Positions 10,895 to 20,727 of a stretch of 64,000 nucleotides of DNA are shown here, one piece after another. How positions within the stretch are numbered: the first letter of the stretch is position 1; each line of letters begins with the position of its first letter. Made by a program: the position numbers and the translations under genes. Under the pieces are notes generated by a model. The model saw only the letters and a program-made list of their open reading frames with translations, was not told the origin of the DNA and did no database searches. Source of the DNA: Humulus lupulus (lineage: Eukaryota > Streptophyta > Magnoliopsida > Rosales > Cannabaceae); assembly GCF_963169125.1 (NCBI RefSeq), contig NC_084801.1:73039696-73103695 (forward strand), given 5' to 3'.

Positions 10895-13334
10895 TGTAAC
10901 GATCCAAAATAGCTAATAAGGCTTAAGGGCCTTGATTAGCGTGCCAGGAGGGCATGATGGAATTTATGTGTGATTATTTTATGAATTAAATGCATGGTTA
11001 TGAGTTAAAGCATGTTATATGACTATTTGTTATCTGAGATGCATGACTATGTATATTAGTATGCATGTAGGCCCGGATCGTGTTAGAAGGGCATAATTGT
11101 AATTTTGGCCATGTTGGGCATAACTGTATTGATATGTGTTGATTGTTGAGACCACAGTGGTATGTGGGTGTATCTGTGCTTTGCGACTCGAGGCGATCCC
11201 AGTGAGTAGGCTAGCGGAAAGTCATGACGGGAATTTATACCCGGCTCGGGACGAGCCTGGGGGTATGAACAGGAATTCAGAGAATAGATTGGGATTTATT
11301 TTGATGATGGGGAATATTTTATTTGGTGGTTTATCAAGTGTTGGAAAGCAACGGGAAAATATTAGGGACACTTGAGGATTAGCGGGAATTGGGTAAAATG
11401 ACTAAAACGGCCCTATTGGGACAAAAGGATTTAGAGTTAATAGGAAGGGCATTTTGGTCATTTGGCTTTTAAAAATAGGTTTTATGAGGCTTTACACTTA
11501 GTGGATTTTGTAGAAAAGAGTATAGGCTGAAAAGAAAGAAAGAAAAAAAAAAGAAAGAAAGAAAGAGAGGAAAACAGATGGGTTTTGAAGGGATCGGTTT
11601 GGGGTTCTAGCACCTCTTCTCTTCAAATTTCCTGGGGCAAAGCTTAGTGGAGAGCAAGGATAGGCTGAGCATCAAGGATCTTGGGTTAGACTTGAAGATT
11701 TGGCAAGAACACATCAATGTTTGAGGTAAGTGTTAGAGATTTTCGGTTTTAAGGGTTTTGATGGTTTGAGCTGTGTTTTGAGCTGAGTTAATGGGAATTT
11801 TAGGGATTTCTGGGCAAGCTTTGAGGGAGAGCAAGCTAAGGAGGCCTAGGGTTGAATCAAGGTCGAAATTTGCAGCAATGGTATGATTTCTAAGACTCTA
11901 ACTTTGTGGTTTGCATGGATTTCTGGTTTAGGGTTGTTCATGGTAGATTTTGAGATTTGGGATAAATGTTCTTGGGATTTGAGGATTTGGGATGCTTGGG
12001 ATGAATGGAGAGTGATCATAAGATTGATTTTTGAGTTTGGTAAACATTTGGGGAAGTTTGGTTTGAGATTGGTTGGAAGAAATCGCAGAAATGCGATTTT
12101 GGGATTTCTGGGCTGCAACTAGCGCTACAGCGCTAGTCAGTGGGCGCTGTAGCGCTAGTCCCTGTTTCTGGGGGGGTGCATTCTGCTTGTAGCGCTACAG
12201 CGCCCTCTTTAGAGCGCTGTAGCGCTGCACTGTTCACAGAGGGGAATTTTTGAGTTTTGATGAGGGATTTTGACCTAGGGTTCGGGGCTTGATTCCGCCA
12301 CTTTGTTTTGGGGATTTAGGACTTCCCGGGGGCTCGGGATTGGTCCCGAGGCTAGGTATTCGGACTTGGGGTTCGGTGTTGACTTTGACCTATGTTTGTG
12401 CCTAGGTGTGCGCTAAGGCTCGTGTGGGATCGTGCTCAAGGAGTCAGGTGATCTAAGCTATTGAAGGGAAAGGTAAGAAAACTATAACACCCGTAGGATA
12501 GGGCATGGGCCCATAGTGTGATTGCGGGGCACGGCCCTATATTGCATGTTGCATGATGAGATGATTGCCGGGCATGGCCCTATATTTTGCATTACATGTT
12601 AGGGTGTAGATTTAAATAAATTGGCATATATTTGAATGTGCTTGATTTATGCTATATATGCTTGTAATGGAATGAACGGCAAGGGCCGAGTGCGGCGTAG
12701 GCCGGGTACGGCAATGGAGCCGGAAGTAACACCTAGCACATGGGATGCTATAGTCAGGGTGGGACCCAAGGGATACATGAGTTATCCTCGCGGTGAGAAC
12801 CGATACCCCAGGGCTTTGGTAAGGTTTCTGGGGCGGCATGGCCGTGTTTGCTTAGTCTAATGATTGACTTGTTTATTTGTGGATTATCTGTTATGATAAA
12901 CTGTATACATTGCATATGTTATGTTCTGCATGAGTTTTCTTGCTGGGCTTCGGCTCACGGGTGCTCTGTGTTGCAGGTAAGGGCAATGGCTGAGTCAACC
13001 AACCATGAGTACGGAGAGCGTGAACCGACGTGTACATGTTCGGCCTGCCCGACTGCTTTGGTTGGGGGTTTATTTGAAAATGGCTGTAATAATCTATGAT
13101 TTTGTAACTGATCAACTGTAAACTTATTTCAAGATGTAAATGGTTTTCAAACCTTATTTTGGGATCCCAATTGTCTATTACTAGAAGTTTTTATTTAGTC
13201 AACGCATTTTTAAAGATTACAGCCTTAACTTTTATTAGTCACACTTTTGCTTCAAAACCTCGGTTAGCGAGTTCATTGCACTGTTTTGTCTCAAAACTCA
13301 CTTAGTAACGGCTCTAAGGAAGTAGGGCGTTACA
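10895..13334 (+). repeat. 3' LTR of the LARD
   Basis: It matches 4233-6672 along its whole length at constant offset 6662. It carries the palindrome cluster at 12120-12232 and the hairpin at 12944-12957. It ends GGGCGTTACA and is followed by the duplication AAAAC. Confidence 0.93.
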
Positions 13335-13339
13335 AAAAC

Positions 13340-13650
13340 ATACAGTCAACAAGGGGAACCTAAAAAAAAAAAGGAGCTCTTAAAAAGGACCCTCTAACGG
13401 AGGATCCTAAAAAGGACCCCTTGCCCTCTTAAAAAGGAGGCTCCTAAAAAGAACCCTCTATCAGGAGGATGGTAAACAGGAGGCTCCTAAAAAGGGCCCT
13501 CTATTAGGAGGACCCTAGAAATGATCCTTAATCAGGAGGACTCAAAAGGGACCACGACCCTAAAAAGGACCCTTTAGCGGGGGATCCCGGAGGGACCCCT
13601 CATTTCAGGGCCTTAAGCGAACTCCTTACAAGGCATCCCCTGGGTTCACA
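13340..13650. repeat. Degenerate short repeats in Tat 3' region
   Basis: Imperfect units around the phrases CTAAAAAGGACCCTCTA and CAGGAGGA recur about eight times between 13365 and 13620, with variable spacing of about 25-45 bp. No gene is present. Simple repeats between the coding and 3' LTR parts are common in Tat elements. The neighbouring minus-strand frame at 13655-13918 shows no family resemblance and is not called. Confidence 0.6.
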
Positions 13651-14251
13651 AGGATTAGCTACCCTTGTGGACATCAAGGAGGCCAAAGGGACTTACAAAA
13701 AAAAAAAACATGGTAACGACAGTAATAAGTCTAGAGCGGCCAGCAAGCCGTCTAGCCAAAAAGGGTCCTAAAAGAGACCCTTGAAAAAATAGTACTATGA
13801 ATAACGACGAGAAGGACGCTTCTCGCAACAAATAATAAGCGCGTGCAATAATATATAAAAAGATAGTTAGGACGCAAGGGGTCAAAATATCCTTATAAAA
13901 GTAATCAAGAGGCACCAAAAGAGGTCCCAGTGAACACTTTCACATGGGTTCCAAAGGACCTCTATCCTGGTAAATAAAAGAGGGGAACCAACCAAACCCC
14001 ATCATACAGGCTCAAAAGAACCTCAAATGCAGTAGAATAAAAGATAAATAGCAACACATGTATATACACATTGAAAAAGAAAGTTTTGAAGACAGTACAA
14101 GAGTTACAAAAGAAAAGTAGTAGTGATAATGGTATTACAGCGTCAAAGGAAAAAAAAAAGGGAGAGAGCGTACACCCATGGTGGGCTAGCTAACAAAAGT
14201 TATGAAATGACTACTTCAGGGCCTCCTACCATGGGCGCTCCACATGGCCGC

Positions 14252-16743
14252 TCAAGCGACGGCATGCTCACCAAAAGAAGAGAAGTCAAAATTGGGATCC
14301 TGCCTCCATACGTTGTAAAGGGTATGGTCTATGGACCTGTAGTCAGTGGTAGTCTTCTCCGCCTCCAAGGAAGCATTTCTCTCCTGCAACGTAGCGACAT
14401 TGGTCCTTGTAGTCTGGAGTTCGACCCTGATAGACTCGAATTCGGCCTCTAAATAAGTAACCCTCTCCTGTGACACTGTCACGATATCCTTGGTCACCTG
14501 GAGTTCGCTCTTCAGGCTGGCAACTTGGTCCTTCAGCTCCTTGGCCTTGGCAACCGCCTTCAGCTTCCTTCCCGACGAGGTGGCAATTTCAGCCTGAACC
14601 TTCTTTAGCCCAGACTGGGTTTTCTCAAGCTCTTTCTCGATCTCCTGGACCAGGGTTGTAAGGCAGTCCCTCTCAGCAGTAGATGCGGAGAGGTTTCTAG
14701 ACGTGTCGGCAAACCGCATAGCTAGCGTATAGGCCTGCACAAAAAAGTTAACAACAGCAACAATAAGTGATAAAAGCAAAAGACATGTACATAAAAACCT
14801 ATACATAATAGGGCCGACGCGAGGTGGAGGAGCTCACCCTAGTCATGGTACGCCATAGGTTCTCCCCAAGGTCTGTCTGAGCAATGTTCCCAAGGCCACT
14901 CCAGTCAGATACGGGGAGGCTCGAGGCAAGTTGGATATATCGCTGCCCAAAAGACGTCGCCATCCGAGTCACCCAGGGTTCCCCATCCGCACCAGGGGCA
15001 CTGGGCTAGATGAGGACGGATGACCCGCTCGCCGAAATGGGAGGGGGCGCGGTGAAGGTGGAAAACAGAGGATCTGGTAGATTAGAGGGAGGCTCCGGAA
15101 GGTCGGCGTAATAAGTCCCCGATGGTCCAAGGCTGAGAAGAGCCTGAGTGTAGGCGTCGTAACCCTCAGGGTCAGAGCAAACATAACACCCTGGAGGGCC
15201 TGCTGGCCTAGAGAGCGAGGAGCCATGTCCAAATCATAGGAGGCACACGGGGGCATCCCCCAGGAGATTGAGGCAACTGGTGAGATCCCTCGCGGTCAAG
15301 AGGGGCTTCCTCCGGCTCTTCCTCATCCTCATCGTCATCTAGGCAAGGCTCGACCAAGTCGTCCTTCGTCTTCATGGACCCAGAGATGGTCCACAGCAAC
15401 TTGGGGTCAGATACGGGAGACAGCTTGTGGCGGTTCAGATTTTTCACGGTGAAAAGGTGCACTGCCTCTTTCATGGCAGGATCAGCACTGAGGAACCTTC
15501 TCATGTCTTTCGCTTCCGACCCGACGACGGCGGGTACGGTGAATTGCTCTGCATAATACGCGCCATAGTTGATGTGAGCGTAAGGCATGAAACCATAAGT
15601 TGTAAAAACAAAAAAACAAAAAAATAAAGAGAGGAAGTGATGCTCAGAGTACTTACTGGGAGTGGCCCGGAAATGCTCACGGACGGAGAGTGGGCCTTCC
15701 ACAAAGAAAAAGTCCCGCTTCCAAGCCCCCGGGTTAGACACCGAACCATCTATCAAAGAGGCCCCGTTGTTGGCTTTTTGTAAGTATTAAAAGCCTTTTG
15801 AATTGTGAAGGGGCATGAGGTTGTAGAGGAAATGCACCTCAGTTGCCGTAGGGGCGTGTTTCAACAGTTTCATATATGCAATGAAAAAGCAGCTCAAAGT
15901 CAGCCAGCCAATGGGTGCCAGCTGAAGCGGAGCAAGGTCGAAGTAGTTGAGGACCGCAACAAAGAACGGGTGTAACGGGACGGTACCGCCCACTTTCAGA
16001 ATGTGCTCACTCAGGGCCACGAAGCCGGGCCTAGGGCGGTCAGCCTGGCATGCCTCCAAAGGGGCGTATAGAGCATAATCTGGAGGGACGCGATAATGAT
16101 TCACGATGTCCATCAGTTTGTTTTCGGACACACGCGACACCAGCTCGGACACTAAAAAAGGGGCATCGTCCTGCTCTTGGGTAGATACCTGTCGTCTTGC
16201 CCTCGACATATCTGCAAAATCAAAAGAAAAATGTGAGGAAGAGACAGAACACTTGACCCTCCATTTTTTCTTCCTAGCAAGAGTCTTCCATCGAGGGAGC
16301 GACTGCGAAAGTGCTAAGCTAGGAAAAACTGAGACTAAGGGCTGAGGAGAAGCAGAGGTAGCCCCATGACAGTCATCAGGCGAAGGTGGGTTGGAAGGCT
16401 CAGGTGGAAGGTGTCCCTCCATAAACTCCAACTCCCACTGCAATTAAAAAAGGGTCATCCTAAGGCTCGCTACATGGTCACTAAGGTCTGGGGGGAAAGG
16501 TGCTCCGTCTCCTCTCGACACCGAGTCAATTTCGCTCTCCACCACCCAAATTTTACGCCTAAGTTCTGCCATGTACTCAAGATGGCGGATACGGGCCTGC
16601 CTTAAGGAGTCATAGTCCTGGTGGGGGTTTTCCTTAGGGGACTCTGAATCTGAGGACAAGTCAATAAATTCAACCTCTAGAGGTATCTCGGACGGGCCGT
16701 CACTGGCCATGAGACCTCGTCCCAACAGCAAAAAGGGGTTCAC
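14252..16743 (-). pseudogene. Antisense spliced gene of 'putative gypsy-type transposon' family (PF04195-like)
   Basis: The order on the minus strand is an acidic N-terminus (16743-16444), a conserved domain (about 16140-15800) with the motif GGTVPLHPFF and a following DLAPLQLAP, the motif FFFVEGPL (about 15700), an acidic stretch, a Ser/Pro-rich linker (about 15180-14990), and a C-terminal coiled coil (14734-14252) ending in a WRQDPNFDF motif. This matches plant proteins found antisense between pol and the 3' LTR of Tat elements; their function is unknown. One intron is clear (14735-14837) and another probable. In-frame stops (TAA near 16437 and 15788, TAG near 15005) and an unresolved frame change near 15200-15250 make it a pseudogene. 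A splice-acceptor-like TTTTGCAG precedes an internal ATG near 16205, so exon 1 could differ. Confidence 0.75.
14735..14837 (-). other. Intron in the antisense gene (103 nt)
   Basis: The donor is AGG|GTGAGC (GT at 14837-14836) and the acceptor TTTTTTGTGCAG ends at 14735. Splicing joins a frame open from about 15002 to 14838 (motifs GEPWVTR, ENLWRTMTR) to the coiled-coil frame starting AYTLAMRF. The intron itself translates as an unrelated hydrophobic run. Both flanking exons keep family character, so the call is fairly firm. Confidence 0.75.
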
Positions 16744-17340
16744 GTGTAAACGAGGGGATGGCTACAAAACACAAAGGAATAGGCTTAATATCTCTATATA
16801 GAAACGTCCTAAATGGCCCACTACAGGGTATAAAAAAGAGGGGCATGCATATGTTCAAACTCACTACAAGCTCAGGCTAAGGTATCCCATCCCGAGTAAT
16901 GCTAATTTGGACCCGATGAATGTAAAAATATATATATATATATGTACCTCAAGCAGATAAGATGGAGTGTTGTCGGGGTCGAGAGGAGGTCGAGGGCCAA
17001 AAAGCACCAAAGGGTCGAAGGTACGCGTCTGCAAGAATAGACCAGAAAGATGTGTTAGCCTCCAAATAGACATGCCAAAAATTAGCTTGTATATAAAAAG
17101 AAAAAAAGAAACAAGAGAAAAAGGTGAACGATGAAAATGAAGTGAAAAAATAAAACAAATGAAACTATGGCAAAAGTGAGGTTGTGGGGGATTGAACCCT
17201 TTACCTCTTGAAAGAGGAAGGATTCTCCAAACCACTAATCCAAGGGAGTAAGGTGAAAATAATAGGCCATGCATGAAGGCCTATTTATAAGAAGTAAGGA
17301 GAATAGTCTACAAGAGCACGTAAAGGTCCTCTCCTAGACT
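16744..17340. other. Non-coding stretch between antisense gene and 3' LTR
   Basis: No gene is recognised. It holds a short (AT)n run near 16929-16943, an A/G-rich stretch (17095-17155) and minus-strand frames (16864-17274, 16949-17158) of low-complexity hydrophobic residues. It would be the upstream region of the antisense gene, so its promoter may lie here (inference). Confidence 0.4.
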
Positions 17341-17350
17341 AGGGGGCAAG
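17341..17350 (+). other. Polypurine tract before Tat 3' LTR
   Basis: AGGGGGCAAG directly precedes TGTGGACG at 17351. A purine tract on this side supports plus-strand orientation, in agreement with gag-protease at 658-3906. Confidence 0.6.
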
Positions 17351-17566
17351 TGTGGACGCTCAATATTCCACGCCCGTAAAAGAACCAAGGCACACGCTAA
17401 GGTCCCTTAGAGGCCTAAATGCAAGCTTAAGCCACGAGACGCGAGAGCCACCACCCTATCACAATGGCCTCACATGCCTAGGACCGTGCCCCGCGAGATG
17501 ATCTCACGCGCCCAGGCCCACGCCCCAGCGCCCATGGCCAGGCGTCCAAGCCCGCATGGCCTCGAC

Positions 17567-17860
17567 GAAGTACCCTCGGCGTCGCGCCCTAGCTTCGTGG
17601 CCTCGCGCCGCAGCAGGTGTTCGACCTCGTACAGCCATGCACGGAGTACCCTCGGTGTCGCGCCCCAGCAGTTGTTTGGCCTCGCTCAGCCATGCCCGAA
17701 GTACCCTCGGCGTCGCGCTCCAGCTGGCATTCGGCCTCGTGCAGCCACGCCCGAAGCACCCTCGGCCTCGCGCCCCAGTAGGCTTTCGGCCTCGCACAGC
17801 CATGCCAGAAGCACCCTCGGCCTCGCACCCCAGCAGGCATTCGGCCTCGCGCCCCTAGCG
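17567..17860. repeat. 55-bp CpG-rich tandem repeat, five units
   Basis: Units begin GAAGTACCCTCGG or close variants at 17567, 17643, 17698, 17753 and 17808. The middle three are exactly 55 bp; the first is 76 bp. Each carries GTCGCGC and TTCGGCCTCG. Frames at 17474-17905 and 17504-17803 are open only because the repeat lacks stops. Confidence 0.88.
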
Positions 17861-18626
17861 AACAACGCCATCATGTTGCCACGCGAAGGGGGGAGGGCCT
17901 CGTGAAGGGGACTCGTGAGCAGTTAGGGGGCTGCGCCATCAATAGGCCTTCCAAGGAGGCCTCGCGAAGGAATAGGAGCCACGCCATGGCCATCAAGGTC
18001 TGAGTGGCATGGGAGCCGCGCCACCAGGTGGCCACACGAGTGAGGCCGCGCATCAAGGGAGCCGTGCCCCCAAGGGGATCACGAGGAAGACGTCTCGCCT
18101 CGCACCCTTAGACATCTGTCGAGGCCGCATGCCTATCACCCATGCTCGTGGGTGACCTCGAGGTGCTTCAGGCATCTCATGCCAAGGACCCGAGAGCCTC
18201 ACCTCACGTCAAGACCATTGCATGCTCCAAGTGTCCTGTTCCCAATACCTTGAGACCCCAATGCTTAGAGGTTCGGGTACGAGTTGAATGGAACATACTT
18301 GTACGACCTAGTACTGGGTACAGCCGTTAAGACCCTGGGTGTTGAGTACTGACACCCGTACCAGTAGGGGAGTGGGACTGCTGGGATAGGAGTTATGGCC
18401 CGTACGTCTACGACCAGGAGTCAGAGTCGACACCACTACCACCTGTGCCACTATATCTGTCACCACTCCGCTGACATGGGTACGGACAAGTAGTGGAGGC
18501 ACCCTCCTGACGCCTGCCCCTGTACTGGATGCAAGACCACACCCTCTGAAACCACTCTCCTGACAGAGTACTTATGTACCGTTTGGTCTCCTGGACCACC
18601 ATGTACCTAGGGCCATTAGAGCCTAC

Positions 18627-18633
18627 TATAAAA
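18627..18633 (+). promoter_or_regulatory. TATA box in Tat 3' LTR
   Basis: TATAAAA sits about 170 bp before the truncated LTR end, a normal place for an LTR core promoter. It supports plus orientation. Confidence 0.5.
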
Positions 18634-18799
18634 TGAACTCTAACTCCACCTGAAAAGGGGTTGGAAAAATTATTGTAGCAAGTGCTTGAGAGTGAATGAA
18701 ATATTGATTTCTCCATTGTTGTTCTGTCACTGTTCTTGAGCTATTACTTAAATTTCTACAGCTTTCTTATTGACTATCTTTACTTGATAATTATTTACT

Positions 18800-19279
18800 A
18801 AGGCTCAGGGTACCGAAAACGTCCCCGAGGACAAAATGGTAAATTTCCTCGATATTTGCTCCTAAACGTTCTAACATCAAATATATCTCAAAATATTTAT
18901 TTTCATAACCCGATAACCAAATAAAATGTCTATAACCCAAAATACCCCTTGACTCGCCCCGAGTCGAGTATTGGGTCATGTTGTGACTTCCTAGCTAAAC
19001 CGCTCCCTAGGACTGTCTCAGATCGTGCATCTCAAATATATCACCACTCACACATGGTAAAGATAATGTTCACAAATATTGCATTTATGGCCCACGGGCT
19101 TAAATTACTAACATGCCCCTAATGACCAAATGAGGCCCATATGCATATCTAATTCACCTAAACATGCATTTCTATTCACATGCTCATCAAATTAAAATGT
19201 TAATATAATAAATCCCTTATTGCCCTCCAGGCACGCTAATCAAGGCCCTAAGCCTTATTAGCGAATTCGGGACGCTACA
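18800..19279 (-). mobile_element. Truncated chromovirus LTR, 5' 480 bp
   Basis: On the minus strand it starts TGTAGCGTCCCGAATTCGC at 19279 and ends abruptly near 18800 at the equivalent of 47350 in the LTR at 46870, the subfamily it resembles most (also 58041-59426). The rest of the LTR is missing. It separates two unrelated Tat elements, so it marks a deletion or recombination junction. Confidence 0.8.
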
Positions 19280-19319
19280 AGGACAATAATCAAAACTGAT
19301 TTGATGATTTGAGGACAAG

Positions 19320-19664
19320 ATCCTAGGACCTCTCTCTCTTTTGCATCGTATGGGTCGATAGACTCCTCAAGAACCAAGATTAAACATGATCCATAATGGC
19401 TACAGGTCCTTGGACCAGTCTCTTATTTGGATCTTATGGGTCGATAGGTCCCTCAAGGACCAGGATCAAACATGATCCCTGATTGCGATAGGTCCTCAGA
19501 ACAATCTCCTGTTTGGATCATATGGATCAATAGGCTCATCGAGAACCTTGTTCGAACATGATCCATAATGGTGACAGGTCCTCAAACCAGTCTCTTGTTT
19601 GGAACTTGTGGCTCGATATGTCCCTCAAGGACTAGTATCGAACATGATTTGATGGGGTTGACAG
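19320..19664. repeat. 86-87-bp tandem repeat, four units
   Basis: Units start at about 19320, 19406, 19492 and 19578. Each contains GGTCGATAGG-like and CTCAAGGACC-like segments and ends near ACATGATC. Divergence between units is moderate. The array lies downstream of the second RNase H, where integrase would be expected. Confidence 0.85.
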
Positions 19665-19819
19665 CTCAAAAGTGACCAGTCCCTCGTTTAAAGAAATTTA
19701 TACAATTAAGTGAAACTTAAGAATTTAAATTCATTCATTCATTTAAGCACAATGGCTGTTACATAGATAATTAAAAAATAATACATTTGTCTCCTGCTCG
19801 GCTATGCTTATTTCTGCCA

Positions 19820-20722
19820 ATTATTTGACGGGAACGACATTCACGGCATCCACATCTTTAGCAATGGCAAGCTTGGTTAGGGGATTAACATTGGCATTCT
19901 ACTCTCTCGGAAGTTTTGTAATCGAGTATCACACAAGTCCTTCACCTTGTTCACGTATTGCACCATCCTAAGTCCCTCGGCTAGATACTCCCCATGTACC
20001 TGGTACACTACTAGTTGGGAATCGCTGAATATCTCCAGGGATTGTGCATGCGGATTGCCAGATAAGCATAATCCTGTTATCAATGCCTAATACTCAGCGT
20101 CATTATTTGAAGCATTGAACCCAAATTTGAGAGAGCAGTGGATTCGATGATTCTGTGGAGTGACCAGTATGATTCTTGCGCCTGAGTTGTGTTCATTAGA
20201 TGCTCCATCAACGTATAGCTTCCATATGGGAGTATCTCCTTCCATTTCGGTATCTCCATTCTCCGATTGGTAGGAAGGGTCTTCAAGTTTGGTGCCTTTG
20301 GCTATGAAGTCTGCCAATGCTTGTCCTTTTATCGCCGTCCTCAGATGATAAGTGATATCATACTGTCCTAACTTCACCACCCATTTGAGTAACCGTCCCG
20401 TGGCCACTGGCTTCCAAAGAACTTGTCGTAGAGTTTGATCAGTTAGGACTCGAATCGATTGAGCTTTGAAGTATGGACGCGGCTTTTGAGAGGTGATTAC
20501 TAAACTTTAGGCTACTTTTTCAAGAAGGGGATACCTAGACTCCACACCTACTAGCCTTTTACTGATATAGTACACAGGGAGTTATACCCTGTTCTCTTAT
20601 TTCACTAAAGCAGCGCTGATTGGAATCTTGGTGATTTCCAAATAGAAGAATAGTACTTCACCATCTATTGGCTTCACTTGGACGGGAAGTTGAGCGCGAT
20701 GCTCCTTCAAGGCTTGCAAGGC
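19820..20722 (-). pseudogene. RNase H and second RNase H of the minus Tat element
   Basis: The first part (20722-20410) has RNase H features (ALQALKEH, VYYISKRL, RYPLLEKVA) with several stops. After a TGR-LLKW segment, a linker with GQALADF leads to the second domain: motif LYVDGAS supplies the first catalytic Asp, AEY-stop-AL replaces the catalytic Glu region with TAG at 20087-20089, and IFSDSQLVV supplies the next Asp. A frame change near 19890 precedes the LTKLA motif that ends this region in relatives, and then a stop. The copia element entered just before this segment. Confidence 0.78.
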
Positions 20723-20727
20723 TTTCT

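Larger units (their letters stand above)
4233..13334 (+). mobile_element. Complete non-coding LTR retrotransposon (LARD type), 9.1 kb
   Basis: Two LTRs of equal length (4233-6672 and 10895-13334, 2440 bp each) flank a 4.2-kb internal region with a primer-binding site at the left and a purine tract at the right. The 5-bp target duplication AAAAC is perfect (4228-4232 and 13335-13339). I count about 16 substitutions and no length change between the LTRs, roughly 99.3% identity, so insertion is recent relative to its surroundings. No protein domain is recognisable inside. Long LTRs with a large non-coding interior fit the LARD class. LTR sequence, primer site and 3' internal end resemble the chromovirus at 28548, so that lineage is the likely enzyme donor (inference). 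Confidence 0.9.
17351..18799 (+). mobile_element. 3' LTR of the Tat element, CpG-rich, right end truncated
   Basis: It starts TGTGGACGCTC after a purine tract. The first 700 bp are very GC- and CpG-rich with 55-bp tandem repeats, and a TATA box lies at 18627. No clean CA end is visible; the sequence passes into a foreign LTR fragment at 18800, which probably removed the end. The 5' partner LTR is not in the window, so the boundaries rest on the purine tract and the TATA position. Short ORFs here are repeat translations. Confidence 0.6.

Noticed and set aside
13655..13918. 87-codon hydrophobic frame on the minus strand
   Set aside because: Low-complexity hydrophobic translation of A/T-rich non-coding sequence, with no domain and no place in the element's gene order.
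17180..17255. tRNA-like segment on the minus strand (GGGTTCAATCCCCC resembling a B box)
   Set aside because: A T-arm-like phrase is visible, but I cannot form an acceptor stem or a convincing D-arm; a covariance-model scan would be needed.
17474..17905. 143-codon plus frame and overlapping minus frames in GC-rich sequence
   Set aside because: The frames are open in several registers because a 55-bp CpG-rich repeat lacks stops; they read as repeat translation.
19320..19664. Possible CRISPR array
   Set aside because: Units are adjacent 86-87-bp tandem repeats with gradual divergence and no spacers, in a plant retroelement.
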